From the NCBI GenBank assembly GCA_949487015.1, contig CATAQZ010000081.1, positions 1 through 9,220 of the forward strand: a stretch of DNA of 9,220 nt. The letters run 5' to 3'. The DNA is from Flavobacteriales bacterium UBA4585. GTDB taxonomy: Bacteria > Bacteroidota > Bacteroidia > Flavobacteriales > Schleiferiaceae. Under the pieces are notes generated by a model, which saw nothing but the letters and a program-made list of their open reading frames with translations, had not been told where the DNA came from and searched no databases. Shown one piece after another: positions 1-4,871 of the stretch; within the stretch, counting starts at the first letter, position 1; each line of letters begins with the position of its first letter. The position numbers and the translations under genes were made by a program.

Positions 1-936
1 AACTCCGATGAAGTTAGATTGGGCCAATGGGTGCTCGCTGTGGGGAACCCGTTCAACCTAACATCCACGGTTACCGCAGGGATTATTTCTGCAAAAGGTC
101 GGGACATCAACATTATTGATGAGCAAAGCGCAATTGAAAGTTTTTTACAAACAGATGCTGCTGTTAATCCAGGTAATTCAGGAGGCGCGCTGGTCAACAC
201 TGCCGGGGAATTGGTCGGAATCAATACCGCCATTTCTTCTCGCAGCGGCTCTTTTGAAGGCTACAGTTTCGCCGTTCCTGCAAACCTAATGCTCAAGGTC
301 GTTAATGATCTAAAAGAATACGGACGCGTACAACGTGCATTCATAGGCATCAACTACAATGAAGTGACCGCCGCATTAAGCGAAGAATTGAACCTCGAGA
401 TCAATAAGGGCGTCTACGTCGCAAATGTAATTTCAGGCGGAGCAGCAGACGATGCAGGTATCGTTAAAGGAGATGTCATTATTAATGTCAACGGGAAGGC
501 TATTACCACCGGAGCTGACTTGACGGAAGCATTGGGACAGCGCAGACCTGGAGAAAAACTTACAGTAGTAGTAAATCGTTCAGGAAAAAACAAAGCATTC
601 GAAGTAGTACTCAAAAACAAACTAGGCACCACTGAAATGCTCACCAAAGAAGAAGAGCTACTGCGCAGTTTTGGCGCGGAACTTGAGGATTTAAGCAGTA
701 CAGACAAGCGTCGCTTAGGACTTCGCTACGGTATTAAAGTCTCTAAAGTACTGGGTGGCCGATTCGAAAATGCAGGCATTCCCAAAGACTTTATCATCGT
801 CAAACTCAACAACGTATACGTAGAGAGCGTCGAAAGTTTTGAACGGCTTGTGCGACAGTTCAGCCCAGGGGACGGTGTACTTATCCAAGGATTTGAACCC
901 AACGGCAAGGCGAATTACTACGCTTTTGAGTGGTAA
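1..936 (+). CDS. htrA: HtrA/Do-family periplasmic serine protease, N-terminus cut off by window edge
   Basis: This is the C-terminal 311 residues of a trypsin-like HtrA/DegP protease-chaperone, which degrades or refolds damaged envelope proteins in the periplasm. The frame is open from base 1, so the TTG at 19 is internal and not a start. Visible motifs are AVGNPF (residues 13-18), the strand-and-loop stretch ending LQTDAAVNPGNSGG with catalytic Ser60, and GINTAI after it. The catalytic His and Asp lie upstream, outside the window. A first PDZ domain covers about residues 113-212 and a second, more divergent one about 243-311. Two PDZ domains fit the DegP/DegQ architecture. Roughly 170-190 residues, including signal peptide and half of the protease domain, are missing compared with usual family length. 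The gene ends in TAA 25 bases before a terminator, so it is the last gene of its unit. Family assignment is firm; the choice among degP, degQ and degS names is not. Confidence 0.95.
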   Translation, partial: NSDEVRLGQWVLAVGNPFNLTSTVTAGIISAKGRDINIIDEQSAIESFLQTDAAVNPGNSGGALVNTAGELVGINTAISSRSGSFEGYSFAVPANLMLKVVNDLKEYGRVQRAFIGINYNEVTAALSEELNLEINKGVYVANVISGGAADDAGIVKGDVIINVNGKAITTGADLTEALGQRRPGEKLTVVVNRSGKNKAFEVVLKNKLGTTEMLTKEEELLRSFGAELEDLSSTDKRRLGLRYGIKVSKVLGGRFENAGIPKDFIIVKLNNVYVESVESFERLVRQFSPGDGVLIQGFEPNGKANYYAFEW

Positions 937-960
937 TCCTACTTTACTGCAAATAGATAC

Positions 961-1000
961 TCCCCCACTGAACGTACCGCGTGAGATGGGGGATTTTTTT
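961..1000 (+). terminator. Rho-independent terminator of the HtrA gene
   Basis: The arms TCCCCCA (961-967) and TGGGGGA (987-993) pair perfectly, and the 3' arm runs directly into seven T residues (994-1000). The 19-base loop can form a small inner hairpin (ACG 972-974 with CGT 980-982). It begins 25 bases after the protease stop codon. Confidence 0.85.
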
Positions 1001-1020
1001 ACGCCAAAGTCACCCATCAA

Positions 1021-1037
1021 AGTGTACATTTTACACT
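1021..1037. promoter_or_regulatory. Inverted repeat, candidate operator upstream of gap
   Basis: AGTGTA (1021-1026) and TACACT (1032-1037) form a perfect dyad with a 5-base spacer. It lies between the HtrA terminator and the gap promoter, about 57 bases upstream of the -33 box, and has no T-run, so a protein-binding site is more likely than a terminator. No regulator is assigned. Confidence 0.35.
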
Positions 1038-1057
1038 GTTTATAACCGACCTAAGCC

Positions 1058-1081
1058 CTTGTTTTACAATATACTAACAAG
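1058..1081. promoter_or_regulatory. Second inverted repeat, candidate operator upstream of gap
   Basis: CTTGTT (1058-1063) and AACAAG (1076-1081) are perfect reverse complements separated by 12 AT-rich bases. The repeat ends 12 bases before the proposed -33 box, a typical position for an activator or repressor site. The function is inferred from position only, and the two half-sites differ from those at 1021-1037. Confidence 0.35.
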
Positions 1082-1093
1082 TGCAAATAAACC

Positions 1094-1124
1094 TTTCTAA
1101 CTCTATCTACCTGCCCTAACTTTG
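1094..1124 (+). promoter_or_regulatory. Bacteroidota-type promoter of gap
   Basis: TAACTTTG (1117-1124) matches the Bacteroidota -7 consensus TAnnTTTG exactly. TTTC (1094-1097), one base from the -33 consensus TTTG, sits 19 bases upstream, which is the preferred spacing. Transcription would begin near 1130, leaving a leader of about 20 bases before the ATG at 1151. This also rules out the in-frame GTG at 1124, which lies inside the -7 box. Confidence 0.75.
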
Positions 1125-1150
1125 TGCTTAGAACCACCAAAAACTATCAC

Positions 1151-2584
1151 ATGATTGCTCAACAAGAGTACACCCAAAAAGTGGGGCTTCGTATCCAAAA
1201 CGAACGCCTTGCAGTGGACGTAAGTGCCTGCGTACACGAACTCTTTTACAACAGAGGCATTGAAATTACCATGTTCCGTAACCAGCTTCGGGATAAAAGT
1301 GCGAGCCAAATATTAGAATTGCATCAATACGCCTCGGATTTTGTCGGTAAACCCATCCGTGTAGAGAATAGTCTTGAGATGCTTCTAGCACTTAAGCGCA
1401 CGGGAATTGAGCATGCAAAGCTCGATATAGGCCGCATTACTCACGAATGGTCACAAACAGACGATACTGCTGACCATTGGATAATGGACCATTTAGGAAG
1501 CTTTTTTAAACCTACAACCCTAGAACCACGCGATGTTGTTCTCTTCGGCTTCGGTCGCATTGGACGGTTATTAGCGCGGGAATTGATCGTACAAGAAGGC
1601 AGCGGTCACCAGCTCAGACTTCGCGCTGTTTCCGTTCGTAGTATTGATGCAGCGAGTCTTCACAAAAGAGCATCACTCTTAAAAATTGATTCTGTGCATG
1701 GAGATTTTCCCGGCACCATAACAGTGGACGAAGAAAATCTCGCATTAATCATAAACGGACGTCCCGTTTATTTCATTCCTGCTCCGGACCCCACCAAAGC
1801 AGATTATACGGCCTACGGAATCAATAAAGCCTTACTTATTGACAACTCTGGCGCTTTTAGAGATGAAACTGCTCTGAGTAAACACCTTCAAGGGAAAGGT
1901 GTTGATAAAGTACTTTTGACCGCACCCGGCAAAGGCATACCAAACATAGTCCATGGCGTCAATCAGAGCGATGTTACTAAGAGCGAACGCATTATATCCG
2001 CAGCCAGTTGTACCACAAATGCCATTTCGCCAGTGCTTAAGGTCGTTAATGATCACTTCGGTATAGAACGCGGTCATCTCGAGACCATACACGCCTATAC
2101 GAACGATCAAAACCTAGTGGATAACATGCACAGTAAATACCGTCGTGGAAGGGCCGCAGCGATGAATATGGTCATCACAGAAACAGGAGCTGGTAAAGCC
2201 GTCGATAAATGCATCCCTGGACTGGGTCAAAAGCTCACCTCTTCTGCCATACGCGTGCCTGTACCCAATGGCTCATTGGCCATACTTAACCTACAGTTAG
2301 AGCGTCCAACAGATCTCGAAGCATTGCACAACTGTATGAAGGAAGCAGCGTTATCTGGTGCCTTGGTGGAGCAAATTCACTACAACACATCCAATGAATT
2401 GGTCTCCTCCGATATCGTCGGAAACCCCTGCCCGTCCATCTATGATGTCAATGCCACTCAAGTCACAGAAGATGGTAAATCTGCTGTACTCTATGTGTGG
2501 TATGATAACGAATATGGCTACAGTCGACAAGTACTGAGACTTGCAAAGCATTTTACAGGCGTTCGCCGGCCAGTATATTATTAA
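1151..2584 (+). CDS. gap: Glyceraldehyde-3-phosphate dehydrogenase, long form
   Basis: This cytoplasmic enzyme interconverts glyceraldehyde 3-phosphate and 1,3-bisphosphoglycerate with NAD(P) in glycolysis or gluconeogenesis. The NAD-binding motif GFGRIGR is at about residues 133-139. The catalytic site SAASCTTNA carries Cys287, and the partner His314 in TIHAYTNDQ is 27 residues later, as in classical GAPDH. The C-terminal WYDNEYGYSRQV is typical. The protein has 477 residues rather than about 335, because about 128 residues precede the Rossmann fold. This matches the long GAPDH class that, from memory, is common in Bacteroidota and some gammaproteobacteria, often beside a standard-length paralogue. 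The ATG at 1151 is chosen because the upstream GTG at 1124 overlaps the promoter. The gene is monocistronic, with its own promoter and a strong terminator. Its direction in vivo and cofactor preference cannot be read from the sequence. Confidence 0.96.
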   Translation: MIAQQEYTQKVGLRIQNERLAVDVSACVHELFYNRGIEITMFRNQLRDKSASQILELHQYASDFVGKPIRVENSLEMLLALKRTGIEHAKLDIGRITHEWSQTDDTADHWIMDHLGSFFKPTTLEPRDVVLFGFGRIGRLLARELIVQEGSGHQLRLRAVSVRSIDAASLHKRASLLKIDSVHGDFPGTITVDEENLALIINGRPVYFIPAPDPTKADYTAYGINKALLIDNSGAFRDETALSKHLQGKGVDKVLLTAPGKGIPNIVHGVNQSDVTKSERIISAASCTTNAISPVLKVVNDHFGIERGHLETIHAYTNDQNLVDNMHSKYRRGRAAAMNMVITETGAGKAVDKCIPGLGQKLTSSAIRVPVPNGSLAILNLQLERPTDLEALHNCMKEAALSGALVEQIHYNTSNELVSSDIVGNPCPSIYDVNATQVTEDGKSAVLYVWYDNEYGYSRQVLRLAKHFTGVRRPVYY

Positions 2585-2607
2585 TCACAATCAAACCTAA
2601 GTAGAAT

Positions 2608-2643
2608 TAGAAGGGCCCGGTGCAAATGCACCGGGCCCTTCTA
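2608..2643. terminator. Long perfect hairpin between convergent gap and the Lrp-type gene
   Basis: Bases 2608-2624 pair without mismatch with 2627-2643, giving up to 17 bp with a GC core around GGGCCCGG. In practice the loop would open to about six bases. It lies 24 bases after the gap stop and 24 bases after the stop of the convergent regulator, so it probably terminates both. There is no long T-run on either side, so efficiency by the intrinsic mechanism is less certain than the stem suggests. Confidence 0.8.
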
Positions 2644-2666
2644 CATATCATAGTATATACTGCCTT

Positions 2667-3140
2667 CTATTGCCCATCGTCGATGATGAGTTTCAGTAGT
2701 CCCGTATTTGAATTAATACTTTCCTCAAGACTGATCATACTTTCAGTATTCTCTACACCCTCTATATCGTTGATTCTAAAGATAACATCCTTCGCATGGG
2801 AAGCATCGCGGCAACGAATTTTACAGAAGATTCCATATTTACCAGTTGCTAAATGCGCCACTGTTACTTCTGGCACACTGCCGAGTGCATCAATAATCTG
2901 AGGTGAGGTTGACGATCTTGAGGTATACAATCCGATGTAAGCGATAAAGCCAAATCCTAGTTTTTCATAATCCACACTTATTGAGGTGCTTTTAATGATG
3001 CCCATTTGTTCCATCTTCTTGACGCGGACATGGATGGTTCCAGGGCTAACTAATAAGTCCTTAGCGATTTCCGTAAAGGGCTTACGTGCATCTTTTACTA
3101 AATACTCTAGAATCTGCTTGTCGAGTTTATCAATCTTCAT
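2667..3140 (-). CDS. Lrp/AsnC-family transcriptional regulator
   Basis: This is a 157-residue DNA-binding protein of the feast/famine class. These regulators usually bind as dimers or octamers and respond to amino acids. Residues about 4-55 form the AsnC-type helix-turn-helix: LDKQILEYLVKDARKPFTEI, followed by the recognition helix in SPGTIHVRVKKMEQMGII. Residues about 65-145 form the ligand-binding RAM domain, recognisable from VTVAHLATGKYGIFCKIRC and the following alternating strand/helix pattern. Length is normal for the family. The ATG at 3140 starts exactly where family N-termini begin (MKIDKLDKQIL). The gene stands alone, convergent with gap and divergent from a small gene. A dyad lies 20 bases upstream of its start, consistent with autoregulation, which is usual in this family. 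The effector and targets are unknown. gcvT, an Lrp target in E. coli, lies nearby, but a regulatory link is only a guess. Confidence 0.95.
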   Translation of the reverse strand: MKIDKLDKQILEYLVKDARKPFTEIAKDLLVSPGTIHVRVKKMEQMGIIKSTSISVDYEKLGFGFIAYIGLYTSRSSTSPQIIDALGSVPEVTVAHLATGKYGIFCKIRCRDASHAKDVIFRINDIEGVENTESMISLEESINSNTGLLKLIIDDGQ

Positions 3141-3159
3141 AATTAGTAACTAGGTTTTG

Positions 3160-3172
3160 TTAGCTCTGCTAA
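3160..3172. promoter_or_regulatory. Dyad upstream of the Lrp-type gene, candidate autoregulatory site
   Basis: TTAGC (3160-3164) and GCTAA (3168-3172) form a perfect inverted repeat with a 3-base spacer. It lies 20 bases upstream of the regulator ATG. Lrp-family sites are commonly AT-rich imperfect palindromes of about this size near their own promoter. Assignment rests on position and symmetry only. Confidence 0.4.
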
Positions 3173-3255
3173 ATTACTTGATATTCAAACATGTCGCCTC
3201 ATTTTTATGCAGTTAAGGCTTACAATTGTTTCTGTTTTTATATCATATTCACATT

Positions 3256-3271
3256 TAATGTTGTATTTTTG
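3256..3271 (+). promoter_or_regulatory. Probable -7 promoter region of the 75-residue protein gene
   Basis: TATTTTTG (3264-3271) fits TAnnTTTG perfectly, and an overlapping TAATGTTG (3256-3263) fits at seven of eight positions. Only T-rich sequence (around 3235-3240), with no clear TTTG, is seen at the -33 distance. Transcription would begin near 3277, giving a leader of about 50 A-rich bases before the ATG at 3327. Confidence 0.5.
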
Positions 3272-3326
3272 CATTCTAAGCAACGAATTACTGAATTTGT
3301 TGATTTTAATCTAAAAACACACAACT

Positions 3327-3554
3327 ATGACTGAATTAAGTACTACTTCACCTACACAAACCGCACTTTACACCATCAACAATCCTGAAAGCGTTATTGA
3401 AGTCTTTCTAGATGCTGAGGCTGGAACGGTCCGCGAGGTAAAGTGCTTAAATCATAACCGTTGTAAAGAATATACGTACAGTGTTGCTGAGTATTTAGAT
3501 CGTTACAGTCACCACCCTGCGGGGATGGCAGTTAAGGCAGCATTAGAAGCATAA
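3327..3554 (+). CDS. Unrecognised small protein of 75 residues
   Basis: I do not recognise this protein. It is soluble in character, with no signal peptide or membrane segment. The N-terminus is rich in Ser and Thr (residues 1-12). A middle part of probable beta strands (VIEVFLDAEAGTVREVKC) is followed by a short Cys/His/Asn-rich stretch (CLNHNRC, two Cys five residues apart) and a probable helix (YSVAEYLDRY) ending in an Ala-rich tail. It is likely real: it has its own -7 promoter box, an A-rich leader typical of Bacteroidota genes, a clean ATG, and a strong private terminator 35 bases after the stop. That arrangement suggests a well-expressed monocistronic gene. It diverges from the Lrp-type regulator, so control by that regulator is possible. 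The CxxxxxC spacing with one His is too sparse to call a metal site. Confidence 0.75.
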   Translation: MTELSTTSPTQTALYTINNPESVIEVFLDAEAGTVREVKCLNHNRCKEYTYSVAEYLDRYSHHPAGMAVKAALEA

Positions 3555-3588
3555 CAATCTTTCCGTTCACTCTGTTTGTATTTGGGTT

Positions 3589-3624
3589 AAAGTGGCGTTG
3601 AGGGAAAGCAACGCCACTTTTTTT
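3589..3624 (+). terminator. Rho-independent terminator of the 75-residue protein gene
   Basis: AAAGTGGCGTTG (3589-3600) pairs perfectly with CAACGCCACTTT (3609-3620) around an 8-base loop, followed by T residues through 3624. It starts 35 bases after the stop codon and has the classic intrinsic terminator form for plus-strand transcripts. The A residues at its 5' side give weaker potential on the other strand. Confidence 0.9.
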
Positions 3625-3632
3625 ACGCATAA

Positions 3633-3662
3633 AAAAAGACGCATCTCTCGATGCGTCTTTTT
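3633..3662 (-). terminator. Bidirectional terminator, mainly for gcvT
   Basis: AAAAAGACGCATC (3633-3645) pairs with GATGCGTCTTTTT (3650-3662), closing a TCTC tetraloop with a 13-bp stem. On the minus strand it is followed by a run of seven U, and it lies 19 bases after the gcvT stop codon. It also has T residues on the plus strand, so it backs up the terminator just upstream. Confidence 0.88.
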
Positions 3663-3681
3663 CGTTTGATCCTTTCGAAAC

Positions 3682-4779
3682 TTATTTCTTGTAGAACGGA
3701 AGCTTTACCACCTGCGCTTTGATTGCTTTATTACGAATCATCACGAAAAATGTTGAACCTTCTTTTGACAAGGATGTAGGCACATACCCCATTCCAATAT
3801 TTTTTCCAGTTGACGGACTATTCGTTCCCGAGGTAACGCGACCTATAACTGCTCCCGATGCATCCGCAATAGCATAATCGTGTCTAGGAATACCGCGGTC
3901 AATCATCTCAAAACCAACAAGCTTGTTTTCCGCACCTGCTTCCTTCTGGGCCTGAAAGAGCTCGCAGGAGACAAAGTCTTTCGTAAACTTCGTAATCCAT
4001 GAAAGACCTGCTTCAATAGGACTCGTGGTATCATCAATATCGTTTCCATAGAGGGCCATACCCATCTCTAAACGAAGGGTGTCTCTCGCACCAAGACCTG
4101 CAGGTAGTAAGCCAAAAGAGTCACCTGCTTTAACTATCGCATTCCAGAGCGATTCAGCTACGGCATTAGGAACATACAATTCAAAACCTCCTGAACCCGT
4201 ATAACCTGTTGCGGATATGATAACATCATCTATTCCTGCCAAAGTATCTACTGTAAAACTGTAGTATTTAATGGATGCTAAATCAATCTCAGTAAGGGTT
4301 TGAAGCAATGGAATAGCGTTCGGACCTTGAACAGCTAAAAGACTATAGTCCTCGCTTTGATTGCGGAGTGTGACATCAAACTGTGCTGCATAGTGCATGA
4401 GGTGGTTCCAGTCCTTTTCAATGTTCGATGCATTAACCACTAACATAAAATGCTGCGCAGAAAAGCAATACACTAATAAATCATCTACTATACCGCCTTG
4501 TGCGTTTGGCATACAGCTGTATTGGATTTTACCAGGTAGTAATCGGCTTACGTCATTAGAGGTTACCAATTGTAGAAAGTCAAGTGCTTGTGGTCCATCG
4601 ACGAAGAATTCACCCATGTGACTCACGTCAAACATTCCTACCGCCTCGCGAACTGCGGCATGCTCTAATTTTAATCCGTTGTATTGAACCGGCATATTGT
4701 ACCCTGCGAAGGGTACCATTTTCGCACCCAAGGCTTCATGAACATGGGACAGTGCGGTGGTTTTTAAATCATTACTCAT
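3682..4779 (-). CDS. gcvT: Aminomethyltransferase (T protein of the glycine cleavage system)
   Basis: This cytoplasmic enzyme takes the aminomethyl group from the lipoyl arm of GcvH, releases ammonia and forms 5,10-methylenetetrahydrofolate. The protein has 365 residues, the normal size. Family motifs are MFDVSHMGE (residues 49-57), the folate-site segment GGIVDDLLVY with the Asp99-Asp100 pair, ATGYTGSGGFELYVP, GARDTLRLEMGMALYGNDID, and the C-terminal GRVTSGTNSPSTGKNIGMGYV. No key residue appears missing. The ATG at 4779 gives the expected N-terminus (TALSHVHEALGAKMVPFAGYNMPVQ). gcvH and gcvP are not in this window; scattered gcv genes are usual in Bacteroidota. It lies 92 bases downstream of the SulP gene on the same strand and ends at a good terminator. 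I find no convincing promoter in that gap, so readthrough from the operon is possible. Confidence 0.97.
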   Translation of the reverse strand: MSNDLKTTALSHVHEALGAKMVPFAGYNMPVQYNGLKLEHAAVREAVGMFDVSHMGEFFVDGPQALDFLQLVTSNDVSRLLPGKIQYSCMPNAQGGIVDDLLVYCFSAQHFMLVVNASNIEKDWNHLMHYAAQFDVTLRNQSEDYSLLAVQGPNAIPLLQTLTEIDLASIKYYSFTVDTLAGIDDVIISATGYTGSGGFELYVPNAVAESLWNAIVKAGDSFGLLPAGLGARDTLRLEMGMALYGNDIDDTTSPIEAGLSWITKFTKDFVSCELFQAQKEAGAENKLVGFEMIDRGIPRHDYAIADASGAVIGRVTSGTNSPSTGKNIGMGYVPTSLSKEGSTFFVMIRNKAIKAQVVKLPFYKK

Positions 4780-4871
4780 TGTGAATGGTTCTTTATTAGT
4801 TAGCCGCTGCTTTCAAAGCAAGGACAGTACATTGAGCAAAGGTTCTATTCTTAGGTCCTAAAAGTTGGCTC
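4780..4871. other. Intergenic spacer between the SulP gene and gcvT with two short palindromes
   Basis: TTAGG-T-CCTAA (4851-4861) lies just after the SulP stop, and TGCTTT-C-AAAGCA (4808-4820) lies about 30 bases before the gcvT start. Neither is followed by a T-run on the minus strand, so neither is a good intrinsic terminator. They could be protein-binding sites or weak processing hairpins. No -33/-7 pair with the right spacing is seen on the minus strand, although AACCTTTG and TTGCTTTG resemble single -7 boxes. Confidence 0.35.

Noticed and set aside
19..21. TTG as a start codon of the HtrA gene
   Set aside because: The frame is open to base 1, and the residues before it (NSDEVR) continue the protease domain. 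The protein simply begins outside the window.
2620..2901. Plus-strand open frame opposite the Lrp-type gene
   Set aside because: It begins inside the terminator hairpin and mirrors the conserved regulator codons.
4780..4871. Promoter for gcvT in the spacer
   Set aside because: AACCTTTG and TTGCTTTG on the minus strand each resemble a -7 box, but no TTTG-like box lies about 19 bases upstream of either.
4780..4871. Glycine riboswitch before gcvT
   Set aside because: The spacer has only 92 bases and lacks the conserved paired aptamer architecture and GGAGA-type core I would expect.
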